NCBI GenBank assembly: GCA_025517465.1
Contig: JAOPKE010000002.1
Span: 310,001-374,000 of the forward strand
Direction of reading: 5' to 3'
DNA length: 64,000 nt
Source of the DNA: Halobacteria archaeon HArc-gm2
GTDB taxonomy: Archaea; Halobacteriota; Halobacteria; Halobacteriales; Haloarculaceae
Shown here: one piece after another, positions 51,671 to 60,592 of the stretch
Layout: each line of letters begins with the position of its first letter
Numbering within the stretch: position 1 is the stretch's first letter
Made by a program: the position numbers and the translations under genes
The notes under the pieces: generated by a model
Seen by the model: only the letters and a program-made list of their open reading frames with translations
Database searches by the model: none
What the model was told of the DNA's origin: nothing

Positions 51671-52821
51671 GCACCGACGACGCGACCGACGGGGAACAGC
51701 ACGACGAGGAAGCCGAGCACGCCGACGAACCCCTCCTCTCGCTTTCGGACGTCGAGGTCCACTACGATACGGGGACCGGCATCGAGCGCTACCTCAGCGA
51801 CAAGCGCGTGAAGGCCGTCGACGGGGTGGACCTCGAACTCGAGGAGAACGACATCGTCGTGCTGGTCGGCGAGTCGGGGTGTGGGAAGACGACGCTCGGG
51901 AAGTCCGCTGTCGGGCTCGAACGGCCGACTGGTGGCTCCGTGAAGTACCGCGGCCAGGACATCTGGGAGGCCAAGGACCACCCCAGAGGGGCCGACATCG
52001 AGTTCCGGGAGATCCGCCGGGCGATGCAGATCATCCACCAGGACCCGGCGAACGCGCTCAACGCCTCGCGTCGGGTGCGGGCCATCCTGTCCGACCCGCT
52101 GAAGAAGTACCGGACGGAACTCGGCCCGCAGGAACGCGAGGAGACGATCTACCGCTACCTGGAGTACGTGGACATGACGCCGGCGGAGGACTACGCCGAC
52201 CGGTACCCCCACCAGCTCTCGGGCGGCGAGAAACAGCGCATCACGCTCGGGCGCGCGCTGTTGATGAACCCGGACGTCATCCTGGCCGACGAGGCGATCA
52301 GCGCGCTGGACGTCTCCCTGCGCGTCGAGATGATGGACCTCATCCTCGACCTGCAGGAGACGTTCGACACCTCCTACGTCTTCATCTCGCACGACCTGGC
52401 GAACGCCCGCTACCTGGCCAAGCGGGCCGGCGGCCGGATCGCCATCATGTACCTCGGCAACATCGTCGAGATCGGCGGTCCGGACGAGGTGATCCAGAAC
52501 CCGAGCCATCCCTACACGGAGGTACTCCGGTGGTCGACGCCCTCGATGGACCCGGACGTCGCGATGGAACGGATCAAGGAGAAACCGCCCGTGCGTCAGA
52601 TCGACGTTCCCGACCCGCAGGACCCGCCGTCGGGCTGTGCGTTCCACCCGCGCTGTACGAAGGCCCGGGAGGCCTGCGCCGAGGGGGCACCGGAACTGTA
52701 CGACGCGGAGGAAACCGAGGCGGCCTGTTTCCGGGCCCTCGACAACCACGAGTACTGGTCGAGTCCGGAACTCGAGGACGCCGAGGGCTCCGGGACGGCG
52801 GAACTCGGCGTCGGCGACTAA
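51667..52821 (+). CDS. ABC importer ATPase, DppF type
   Basis: 384 residues. Walker A GESGCGKTT (around 72-80), Q-loop in QIIHQDPANALN, signature LSGGEKQR, Walker B VILADEAISALD, switch His in FISHDLAN. The C-terminal domain again has the cysteine set CAFHPRCTKAREAC and AACF. With the two permeases and the DppD-like ATPase this completes an importer; binding proteins are supplied in trans by 38190 and 40451. Last gene of the operon. Confidence 0.93.
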   Translation: MSTDDATDGEQHDEEAEHADEPLLSLSDVEVHYDTGTGIERYLSDKRVKAVDGVDLELEENDIVVLVGESGCGKTTLGKSAVGLERPTGGSVKYRGQDIWEAKDHPRGADIEFREIRRAMQIIHQDPANALNASRRVRAILSDPLKKYRTELGPQEREETIYRYLEYVDMTPAEDYADRYPHQLSGGEKQRITLGRALLMNPDVILADEAISALDVSLRVEMMDLILDLQETFDTSYVFISHDLANARYLAKRAGGRIAIMYLGNIVEIGGPDEVIQNPSHPYTEVLRWSTPSMDPDVAMERIKEKPPVRQIDVPDPQDPPSGCAFHPRCTKAREACAEGAPELYDAEETEAACFRALDNHEYWSSPELEDAEGSGTAELGVGD

Positions 52822-52926
52822 GTCCTAATCTCCTGCGACCGTCGCACCGAACCGCACGCCGCCGCCCGCTCGCGATGACCGTGGGAGGGCAACGCTTATC
52901 TTTGCTACCGAGTCATCAGGGTACAC

Positions 52927-54552
52927 ATGACACGGCAGACGCAGTCAGGCCCGACGAGCGTCACGTCCGAGGAAACCCAGCGCAGCGCCGGCGAGCAGGC
53001 GCTGGCGCTGAACGTGGCCGCCGCCGAGGGCGTCACCGACGCGGTGCGGACCACGCTCGGCCCCCGCGGGATGGACAAGCTGCTCGTCGACGGCTCGGGC
53101 GACGTCGTCGTGACCAACGACGGCGTCACCCTGCTTTCGGAGATGGACGTCTCCCACCCGGTCGCCCGGTCACTCATCCAGGTCGCGACGACCCAGGAGG
53201 CCGAGGTGGGCGACGGAACGACCTCCGCCGTCGTGCTGGCCGGGGCGCTCCTGCAGGAGGCCCTGGACCTGGTCGACGACGGCGTCCACCCGACGACCGT
53301 CGCCACGGGGTACTGGATGGCGGCCGACGTCGCGAGCGAGGCGCTGGACGAGATGGCCCGGGGCGTCGGGTCGGACGACGTCTCCGTGCTCGAACGCATC
53401 GCCGCGACGGCGATGACGGGCAAGGGCGCAGAGCAGGCCAGGGACCAGCTCGCCTCGGTCGTCGTGCAGGCGGTGCGCGCGGCGCTGGCGGAGAACGGCC
53501 GGGTGAACGACGACTCGCTCGTGCTGCGAGCGTTCCCGACGCGCTCGCTCACTGACTCTCAGTTCGTCCCCGGACTGCTGTTCGACTACAATCCGTGCCA
53601 CCGGGGAATGCCCCGCTCGAAGTCCGACGCGGACGTGCTGGTCTACGACGGCGCCGTCGAGACCGCCGAACTGTCCAACGACGGCGGGGCCACCGTCACC
53701 GACTTCGGCGAGTACCAGTCGTTCGTCGACCGGGAACACGCCGAACTCGACGCCGCCGTCGACCGAATTCTCGACGCCGGTGCGGACGTGGTCCTCGCGA
53801 CTGGGAACGTCGAGTCCCGCGCCCGGGAACGACTGGCCAGAGCGGACGTGACGGCGTTCTACGAGGTCGACGACGACGACTGCCGGCAGGTCGCACTGGC
53901 GACCGGCGCCACGCCCGTCGGCGACCTCGACGTGCTGACCGCGGACCACCTCGGCTTCGCTGGCAGCGTCGAGCAGGAGAAGTTCCGGGAGCTGACGCAC
54001 AAGCAGGACGCGCCGGCTGAGCGGACGATGGTGTTCGACGACCTCCCGGGCGAGACGGTCGGGACCATCCTGCTGCGCGGCGGGACCGAGCACGCCCTCG
54101 ACGAGGTCGAACGCGCCGTCGAGGACAGCGTCGGTGTGACGGTCGCGGCCGTCGAGGACGGCGTCATCGTGCCAGGCGCGGGCGCCCCGGAGATAGAACT
54201 CGCACGCGCCGTGCGCGAGCGCTCGACGGACGTGGCGGGGCGCGAGCAACTCGCGCTCGAGGCGTTCGCCGATTCGCTGGAGACCCTGCCCCGGACGCTC
54301 GCGGAGAACGCCGGTCACGACGTCGTCGACGCGCTGGTCGCACTGCGGACGCGCCACGACGACGGCGACTGGGCCGCTGGCCTCGACGCCGACACTGGCG
54401 AGGTCGTCGACGCCTACCGGGCCGGCGTCATGGAGCCCTATCGGGTGAAATCCTGTGCGCTGTCCACCGCGGTCGACGCCGCGACGCTGGTCCTGCGCAT
54501 CGACGACGTCATCTCGGCGGGCGACCTGACGGCGACAGCGGACGAGAACTGA
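52927..54552 (+). CDS. Divergent thermosome (group II chaperonin) subunit
   Basis: 541 residues. Equatorial ATP-site blocks are intact: TLGPRGMDKLL, TNDGVTLLSEM and GDGTTSAVVLAG; the C-terminal APEIELARAVRER is also kept. The apical region is far from ordinary alpha/beta subunits (GLLFDYNPCHRGMP in place of the usual lid approach), the metal-site block near the end reads VMEPYRVKSCALSTA, and there is no GGM-rich tail. Haloarchaea often have a third, dispensable and divergent chaperonin subunit, and this looks like that type. TATA-like aacgcttatc (52891-52900) is 29 bases before the ATG, so leaderless. Confidence 0.93.
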   Translation: MTRQTQSGPTSVTSEETQRSAGEQALALNVAAAEGVTDAVRTTLGPRGMDKLLVDGSGDVVVTNDGVTLLSEMDVSHPVARSLIQVATTQEAEVGDGTTSAVVLAGALLQEALDLVDDGVHPTTVATGYWMAADVASEALDEMARGVGSDDVSVLERIAATAMTGKGAEQARDQLASVVVQAVRAALAENGRVNDDSLVLRAFPTRSLTDSQFVPGLLFDYNPCHRGMPRSKSDADVLVYDGAVETAELSNDGGATVTDFGEYQSFVDREHAELDAAVDRILDAGADVVLATGNVESRARERLARADVTAFYEVDDDDCRQVALATGATPVGDLDVLTADHLGFAGSVEQEKFRELTHKQDAPAERTMVFDDLPGETVGTILLRGGTEHALDEVERAVEDSVGVTVAAVEDGVIVPGAGAPEIELARAVRERSTDVAGREQLALEAFADSLETLPRTLAENAGHDVVDALVALRTRHDDGDWAAGLDADTGEVVDAYRAGVMEPYRVKSCALSTAVDAATLVLRIDDVISAGDLTATADEN

Positions 54553-54596
54553 GAACGGTTCGGGCGGCGGTGAGATCAGGGGCAACCGCGAGCCGG

Positions 54597-55358
54597 TCAG
54601 GAGTGGTTGTGTTCCAGTTCGACGACGTTGGCCGCACTGAGAACTTCGTTGGGAAGTTCCTCGAAGAACCGCTCGTCGTCGACCCGCTGACTCGGACAGG
54701 AGACGCTGATGGCGGCCAGCGCCCGGTCGTGGCCGTCGGTGATGGGCACCGCGATACAGCGCAGGCCGGGGAGTCCCTCCTCGCGGTCGACGGCGTAGCG
54801 CTGCTCGCGTATCTCGTCGAGCTCTTCGAAGAACGTCTCGCGGTCGGTGATCGTCTTGTCCGTCGCCGCGGGCATCCCGTGCTCGTCGAGGATCGCCTCG
54901 ACCTCCTCGCGCGGGCGGAACGCGAGGATGGCCTTGCCGAGCCCGGTCGAGTGGAGGTGGACTCGCTGGCCTGCGTAGGTGCCCAGCTGGACGGCCTGGT
55001 CGCCCTCGGCCTTGTAGAGGAAGATGCCCCGCCCCTGTTTCTCGACGAGCAGGTTCACGAGCTCGCCGGTCTCCTCGGCGAGTTTGTCGACCGCCGGCCG
55101 GGCGGTGTCGTATATCTCGTTCCGATTGCGGGCGTAGGCGCCGAGGCCGAGAAAGGCCAGGCCGATGTGGTACTCGTCACCCTCCTTGACGACGTACTCG
55201 CGCTGGGCGAGCGTGTTGAGGTGATTGTGCACCGCGCTCTTCCCCACCTGCACCCTGTCGGCGATCTCGGAGACCCCCGCCCCGTCGAGTTCGCGGATGA
55301 TCTCGAGGATCTCCAGCGTCCGGTCCACGGTCCGGACCGGATGGTTCGTCTGTGCCAT
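54597..55358 (-). CDS. IclR-family transcription regulator
   Basis: 253 residues from ATG 55358, chosen because TATA-like ttatattc (read on the minus strand, about 55380-55387) is 26 bases before it. N-terminal winged helix-turn-helix (VSEIADRVQVGKSAVHNHLNTL), then the IclR ligand-binding domain (about 85-250) with HSTGLGKAILAF and GLRCIAVPI. In haloarchaea, IclR-type XacR controls pentose genes; this one is beside no sugar gene but only 2 kb from the importer operon, so a link is possible and unproven. Confidence 0.88.
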   Translation of the reverse strand: MAQTNHPVRTVDRTLEILEIIRELDGAGVSEIADRVQVGKSAVHNHLNTLAQREYVVKEGDEYHIGLAFLGLGAYARNRNEIYDTARPAVDKLAEETGELVNLLVEKQGRGIFLYKAEGDQAVQLGTYAGQRVHLHSTGLGKAILAFRPREEVEAILDEHGMPAATDKTITDRETFFEELDEIREQRYAVDREEGLPGLRCIAVPITDGHDRALAAISVSCPSQRVDDERFFEELPNEVLSAANVVELEHNHS

Positions 55359-55483
55359 ACCTTCGCAACTTACCGAACGAATATAATGGTTCTGCCTGGC
55401 CAAACGGCGTTCTGTCTGTGGCGACGACCACCGGCTCACAGACGAGGAGCGTCCCGACGAGCGATTCGGCCCGTGGCTGTCGT

Positions 55484-55496
55484 AATTTTATATAGG
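55484..55496 (+). promoter_or_regulatory. Strong TATA box far upstream of rdfA
   Basis: aattttatatagg would start a transcript near 55515-55520, 200 bases before the rdfA ATG. Possible outputs are a long rdfA leader, an N-terminally extended protein from GTG 55541 or ATG 55580, or a separate small RNA. The interval 55520-55700 holds no acidic, haloarchaeal-looking frame. A weaker TATA-like gatttgg (55691-55697) close to the ATG could give a leaderless rdfA. Confidence 0.5.
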
Positions 55497-55723
55497 ATGG
55501 GATCCAAATAACGTCTGTCCCGGGGTAACACACGGGACTGGTGGAATCGAACAGCCACGAACCACTGCTACTCACTGCTATGAGTACGCGCGGCGGCGTC
55601 GCGGACGCGTCGCGGGACGGATCGCCACTATCCACCCGCGTCCGTCTGCACCGATCCGGAGACACGAACGCCGCCGCGCTCACCACAACAGATTTGGCTC
55701 CCATTCCCCAAGACCCGACAGGA

Positions 55724-56377
55724 ATGACTGACGAGGGCCACGTAGACGAGGACGGCGCGGGCGGGGACGGCCCGACGACGCCCGAGAGCCGGCGGAGCAA
55801 GGTCGGGCGCGTCCTCGCAGAGCGGGAACTGGACGGGCTGGGCACGGAACTGGAAGCGTACTGGACCGGCGAGGGGAGCGAGCGCTACAGCCTCCGGGAT
55901 CTCGCAGACCACTTCAACCGGCGCGTCCTCCGGGAGGCGCTCCGAGCGGCCGACCAGGACCCTCTCGACGGCGAGGCCGAGAACCTCTACGAACTGCTCA
56001 CCGGCGACGAGGTGACCAGCGGGACCCGTATCCAGGCCGAACACCGGCTCGAACGGGCCGGCGTCGACGTCGACCGGCTCGAGCGCGACTTCGTCTCCCA
56101 CCAGGCCGTCCACACCTACCTCACGAAGTACCGCGACGTCGAGGCGCCGTCCTCTGGCGACGGCACGACCGTCGAGAGCGCCCGGACGACGGTCCAGCAA
56201 CTGCGGAACCGCCTCCAGGCGGTGACGGAGACGACGATCGGCGCCCTGCTGAACGCGAACCTGCTGTCGCTCGGTGACCATCACGTCTACGTCGACGTCC
56301 GCGTCACCTGCAACGACTGCCAGAACCAGTATCCGGTGACCGACCTGTTCGACGCGGGCGGTTGCGAGTGCGAGTGA
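55724..56377 (+). CDS. rdfA: Rod-determining factor RdfA-like protein
   Basis: 217 residues from ATG 55724; longer in-frame starts (55541, 55580) would add a non-acidic segment. The order RSKVGRVLAE, YSLRDLADHFNRRVLREAL, TYLTKYRDVEAP and a final cysteine set (CNDCQNQYPVTDLFDAGGCEC) matches the haloarchaeal protein needed for rod shape in Haloferax volcanii. The four cysteines at the end probably bind zinc; the middle is helical. It presumably acts in the cytoplasm on cell-shape genes or the cytoskeleton. Recognised from memory of the family, not by search. Confidence 0.78.
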   Translation: MTDEGHVDEDGAGGDGPTTPESRRSKVGRVLAERELDGLGTELEAYWTGEGSERYSLRDLADHFNRRVLREALRAADQDPLDGEAENLYELLTGDEVTSGTRIQAEHRLERAGVDVDRLERDFVSHQAVHTYLTKYRDVEAPSSGDGTTVESARTTVQQLRNRLQAVTETTIGALLNANLLSLGDHHVYVDVRVTCNDCQNQYPVTDLFDAGGCECE

Positions 56378-56419
56378 CGCGTTCGAGGCCTCTTCTCTCC
56401 GTGCGTTCTTCCGTGCGCC

Positions 56420-56878
56420 TCACCCCATGACCACCGTGACCGGGCCGTCGAAGTTGAGGATGATTCGCTGGGCCACGTCACCGAAGATGACCTTCCCCGT
56501 CGGCGAGCGCCGGCGGCCGACGACGAACACGTGGTCGCAGTCCTCGCGACTCGCCGCGTCGAGTATCTCGTCGGCCAGTTCGCCGTCGTCGGCGACCGAG
56601 GCGGTGACGTCGAAGGCGGGCGCGTCGTCGCCAAAGACGTCGTCGGCCAGCGTCCGCGCGAAGTTCCGCGCGACGTCCAGCGCGTCGGTGCCGCTGTAGG
56701 AGGCGTGCTCGGCCGTCTCGAGGGCCTCCATCGTCTCCGCGTCCTCGTCGTACTCTCCGGGAGTGACCCAGGAGAACAGGACCAGTTCGGCATCGACACC
56801 TCGGGCGAGTTGCCCCGCCTCTGCGAGCAGTTCGCGATTCGCGTCGCTGTCGTCCACGACGACAAGTGCCCGTTCCAT
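56420..56878 (-). CDS. UspA-family universal stress protein
   Basis: 152 residues from ATG 56878. ALVVVDDSDANRELLAEA is the first strand-helix of the Usp fold, and the nucleotide-binding end G-R-R-R-S-P-T-G-K-V-I-F-G-D-V-A is present in slightly altered form, with ILNFDGPVTVVMG as the last strand. It may bind ATP. Single domain, cytoplasmic, convergent with rdfA at a 42-base gap. Confidence 0.85.
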   Translation of the reverse strand: MERALVVVDDSDANRELLAEAGQLARGVDAELVLFSWVTPGEYDEDAETMEALETAEHASYSGTDALDVARNFARTLADDVFGDDAPAFDVTASVADDGELADEILDAASREDCDHVFVVGRRRSPTGKVIFGDVAQRIILNFDGPVTVVMG

Positions 56879-57408
56879 ATCCACGTACCTGCACGCTCTC
56901 CCCCATAAGTGTTCCTGGGACGGCCGTTCAGCGGTCCGGATACGTCCCCGGCGACTGCCGGAAACCGATCGAACGGGGATCGAATTACATAAAATCCTAC
57001 TAATACATACATTTCTGATACAACGTGGGATCGTCAGTGACGGGATGCTGCGCTGGTTCACGTCGTTTCTTCGGGTCAGGACTGGGCTGCAGCTCGATAG
57101 TTGCTTCTAGAGGGCCGGAACGTGTCTAATCGGTCGTCGAGTTATCTCGTTCCAGTCGGTTTACCGATCGCTGGAATCACGCCGATCTACCGGGCCGCCT
57201 TCGAGGGTAAATACTTGTCCCTGGTTCCTTAAACGGTGTTTTTGGACGATGAAGGCCTCCGATAGAACCTGCACGGCTGTCCGTTCGACTCGGATTGCCA
57301 GATATGATAGAACTTTTACCATTCACATAATTTATATGTGTTCTGCTATTAGTATTGCCGATCTCGTCACCACATGGCTATCCGGGCCCGGCGTCGATGG
57401 CAACCGAT
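56879..57408. other. AT-rich intergenic region with a perfect dyad
   Basis: About 530 bases without a convincing gene. CACATA (57325-57330), a 5-base attta centre and TATGTG (57336-57341) form an exact dyad about 100 bases before the lipoprotein gene at 57441. Several TATA-like runs occur (near 57000, 57210, 57225). Confidence 0.45.
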
Positions 57409-57440
57409 ACTATAAACAGAGTGCCACGAGCACTGCCGCC

Positions 57441-58364
57441 ATGCCCATCGACCGTCGAACCGCCCTCCAGACGGTGGGAACGGCTGGCCTAGCCGCACTC
57501 GCCGGGTGTCCCCTCCTGTCCACGAACCACTACGAGTACACCCTCACGGTGGACTCCGTCGACCAGTCGCTGGCCGACTACGCGCTGTACGACCCGGACG
57601 AGGAGTCGCTGTTCGACACCGCGGCGCGGGACGCCCTCGACGCGATACTCCCGGACGGCCGGCACACGACGTACGGCTACGAACCGCTCCCGACCGGCGC
57701 CTACGTCGAGGATGGGGGCCGGTACTACCAGACGGCGGCCGTCGTCACCGGCCGCGAGCGGATGGAACGGACGCTCGTCCGCGCCGACCTGCTCGAATTG
57801 GACTCCGTCTCGGCCGAGACGGTTCCCCTCGATTCCCTCTCGACGGTGAGCCGCCGTATCGTCGAAAACCTCCACGAGTACCACGCGACGGACGGCGCTG
57901 GTCACTCGACTGATTTGCTCTGGGACGGCGCGTACGTGCTCCGCCGGCCGGCCGAACTGGACAGCGCGGTCACCGACGAGATCGACGACGCGACAGTGGC
58001 GGTGGATCCAGGGGAAAACTCGGCCTACCGCGTCTCGCTCGCCACCGAGCGGATCACCGAGCGCGTGGTCGAATCGTTCGCCGTCGCCGTCGCCGAGGAC
58101 TCGCAAACTTTCAGCGACGTCGTCCTCGCCACCAGGATCGACGCCGAGGTCGAGGGCCCGGACCTGGATCCAGGGGTCAGGGAGGCGCTCGACGACGTCG
58201 TCGAAACCGGCGAGACGAGCGAGACGACGCCGTTGACCCCCTCGTTCGAGGGATTGCTCGAACGCCTGGGGCTGGGCGACGTCGACGTCGGCAGGAACGG
58301 ACAGTTGCTGTGGTACGACGAGCGGCTCTATCGCTACGGCCTGTACGTGAGCCCGGCCAACTGA
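57441..58364 (+). CDS. Lipoprotein of unknown function
   Basis: 307 residues from ATG 57441, backed by TATA-like actataaac (57409-57417) 28 bases before it; an in-frame ATG at 57249 would add an unlikely stretch. MPIDRRTALQTVG and LAALAGC (Cys23) form a Tat lipobox. The mature part has two similar-looking halves of strands and helices (YEYTLTVDSVDQSL ... LVRADLLELD; then SAYRVSLATERITERVVESF ... DVDVGRNGQLLWYDERLYRY). No family recognised. Surface-anchored. Confidence 0.8.
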   Translation: MPIDRRTALQTVGTAGLAALAGCPLLSTNHYEYTLTVDSVDQSLADYALYDPDEESLFDTAARDALDAILPDGRHTTYGYEPLPTGAYVEDGGRYYQTAAVVTGRERMERTLVRADLLELDSVSAETVPLDSLSTVSRRIVENLHEYHATDGAGHSTDLLWDGAYVLRRPAELDSAVTDEIDDATVAVDPGENSAYRVSLATERITERVVESFAVAVAEDSQTFSDVVLATRIDAEVEGPDLDPGVREALDDVVETGETSETTPLTPSFEGLLERLGLGDVDVGRNGQLLWYDERLYRYGLYVSPAN

Positions 58365-58403
58365 GCGGGGTTCGGTTATGGACTGGCCGAGTTGCGTCCG
58401 CGC

Positions 58404-59675
58404 TCAGTTGACCGGTTCGCCGAAGGCGTACACCGTGTTGTGGCTCGTTATCTCGCAGTCGACGAACTCGCCCAGTTCCAGCCCGCGCTCTTCGGCGTCG
58501 GCGATCACGACCTGCCGGTATGCCCCGTCGTAGCCCACGAGCGACTCGTCGGTGCCGTCCTCGACCAGGAGGACCTCGCGGGTCTCGTCGCTCTCGACCA
58601 TCGCCTCGTAGGCCTCGGCGACGACGTCCATCTTCAGTTCGGACATCGCCTTCGAGCGCTCCTTCTTGACCGTCCCGCCGAGCCCCTTCATGTCGGCGGC
58701 GTCGGTGCCGGGCCGCTTCGAGAAGCGGGTGACGTTGATCTTCTCCGGGCGCGTCTCGCGCAGGAGCGCCATCGTCTGCTGGAAGTCGCGGTCGTCCTCG
58801 GTCGGGAAGCCGACGATGAAGTCCGTCGAGAGGGTCCAGTAGTCGAGGTACTCGTCGAAGGTCTCCACGACTTCGACGTACTCCTCTACCTCGTGCTGGC
58901 GTCGCATGTCGGCGAGCACGTCGTCGGAGCCCGACTGAACTGGCGCGTGCAGGAAGCTGTACAGTTCGTCGTGGGTCGCGAACAGGTCGGCCAGTTCCTC
59001 GCGGACGCCGTGGATGCCCTTGGGATTCGCCATTCCGATCCGGACCCGGAACTCGCCGTCGATTTCGGTGCAGATCCGCTCCAGTAGCTCCGGGAGGAGG
59101 CTCTCGCCCTGGTTGCGGTCCCAGCCGTAGACGCCGGTGTCCTGGCCCGTAATCCTGATCTCCTTCGCGCCGGCGTGAACCAGCGCGCGGGCCTTCTCCA
59201 GGTTCTCCTCGACCGGTGGGGACTCGATCCGGCCAGTCGCCTGCTTGGTGATGCAGTAGGAACAGTCGCTCATGCACCCGCGGGCGATGGGGAGGATGCC
59301 GACGACGCCGTCGAGCACCGGTTCGGTGTCGGGCGTGACCGTCGGGCACTCGCCGTTGAGGACGTGCTGGGGGACGTCGTCCCAGTGCAGGACGTCGGCC
59401 TCGATGTCCGCGTTCCGGAACTCCTCGCCCTGGGCCAGCGCCATGCAGCCTGTGATGACGAGGTCTGCGGGGGTCTCTTCGTCGAGTTCTTCGGCCCGTC
59501 GGAGCATGTTGCGCTCCGTCTTCTCGACGACCGTGCAGGTGTTGAGGATGGCGACGTCCGCCGACTCGGGGCCGTCGGCCGGGTGGTGGCCGCCGTCGCG
59601 GAGCGCCTGCTCGATCTGTCGGGACTCACCCCTGTTCGAGGTGCAGCCGTACGTTTCGATGTGGTAACGGGCCAT
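58404..59675 (-). CDS. tRNA t6A37 methylthiotransferase (MtaB/CDKAL1 type)
   Basis: 423 residues from ATG 59675. Three N-terminal cysteines for the auxiliary cluster (C11, C47, C77) and the radical-SAM triad C134-x3-C138-x2-C141 are all present, followed by the TIM-barrel (GVYGWDRNQGESL, FLHAPVQSGSDDVL, VGFPTEDD) and a C-terminal TRAM domain (about 360-420). Archaeal and eukaryotic members add the 2-methylthio group to t6A at position 37 of tRNAs reading ANN codons. Soluble, in one piece, divergent from arlH. Confidence 0.93.
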   Translation of the reverse strand: MARYHIETYGCTSNRGESRQIEQALRDGGHHPADGPESADVAILNTCTVVEKTERNMLRRAEELDEETPADLVITGCMALAQGEEFRNADIEADVLHWDDVPQHVLNGECPTVTPDTEPVLDGVVGILPIARGCMSDCSYCITKQATGRIESPPVEENLEKARALVHAGAKEIRITGQDTGVYGWDRNQGESLLPELLERICTEIDGEFRVRIGMANPKGIHGVREELADLFATHDELYSFLHAPVQSGSDDVLADMRRQHEVEEYVEVVETFDEYLDYWTLSTDFIVGFPTEDDRDFQQTMALLRETRPEKINVTRFSKRPGTDAADMKGLGGTVKKERSKAMSELKMDVVAEAYEAMVESDETREVLLVEDGTDESLVGYDGAYRQVVIADAEERGLELGEFVDCEITSHNTVYAFGEPVN

Positions 59676-59818
59676 GGTGGATCGGAGACTGCGACCGCTG
59701 CTTGTCCTATCCTTGGTGCTCGCGGCCAAAAGCGCGACGGATCTGACCGGGGCGATTGGACAGGGCGGGGGCGGGTTTTATCGTGCCGTCTCCACTGGAT
59801 GGGACAAGGTTCTACTGC

Positions 59819-60592
59819 ATGCGTTCGTCCTCGTTCCCGACCGGCCCGATGGAGAGCGTGACCGGTCGGCTCTACTCGCTCGGCTTGGCCCACCACGACC
59901 GGCTGAACCACGCCTTCGGCGGCGGCCTTCCCCGGGGGAGCATCGTCCTCGTCGAAGGAGAGTACGGCGCCGGCAAGTCCGTCCTCGCCCAGCGCTTCGC
60001 CTACGGGCTTTGCTCGGAGTCCCACGACGTCACCTACCTCTCGACAGAACTGACGACGGGCAAGTTCGTCGCCCAGATGGACTCGCTGGGCTACGACGTC
60101 ACCTCGCTACTCCTCCAGGACCGCCTGCTCTTCCTCCACGGCGCCGTCGGCGGCACGACGAGCGACGGCAAGCGACTGAACCTGCTGGAACGACTCATGG
60201 GCGCGACGGCGATGTGGGACGCCGACGTCGTCCTCGTCGACACCTTCGACGCCATCCTGCGCAACGACCCCACGTTCGAGTCGCTCGTCGCCGACGGCGA
60301 ACACCGCCAGGCCGCCCTCGAAATCATCTCCTTCTTCCGCCGCCTCACCGCCTCGGGCCGGACCGTGGTCCTGACCGTCGACTCGTCGAACCTCTCCCGG
60401 GATTCGCTCGGCCCGTTCCGCTCCATCGCCGACGTCTACCTCGAACTCTCGGTGATGCAGGTGGGGCGCCACCAGCGACGGAACATCGAGGTGAAGCGCT
60501 TCGCCGGGATGGGTACGCAGGTGGGCAACAGGATCGGTTTCTCCGTCCGGCCGGGCATCGGTATCGTCGTCGAGAATCGGATGGTCGTCTGA
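59819..60592 (+). CDS. arlH: Archaellum/KaiC-type ATPase ArlH (FlaH)
   Basis: 257 residues from ATG 59819 (M11 at 59849 is the alternative). Walker A GEYGAGKS (47-54), Walker B VVLVDTFDAILRND, and the FlaH-typical RFAYGLCSE, IISFFRRLTASG, NIEVKRFAGMG and GTQVGNRIGFSVRPG. ArlH is the KaiC-like partner of the motor ATPase ArlI at the base of the archaellum. No other arl/fla gene or archaellin is nearby, so it is an isolated copy or a paralogue with another role. Divergent from the methylthiotransferase, with a TATA-like ttttatcg (59776-59783). Its stop abuts repeat copy 2. Confidence 0.85.
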   Translation: MRSSSFPTGPMESVTGRLYSLGLAHHDRLNHAFGGGLPRGSIVLVEGEYGAGKSVLAQRFAYGLCSESHDVTYLSTELTTGKFVAQMDSLGYDVTSLLLQDRLLFLHGAVGGTTSDGKRLNLLERLMGATAMWDADVVLVDTFDAILRNDPTFESLVADGEHRQAALEIISFFRRLTASGRTVVLTVDSSNLSRDSLGPFRSIADVYLELSVMQVGRHQRRNIEVKRFAGMGTQVGNRIGFSVRPGIGIVVENRMVV

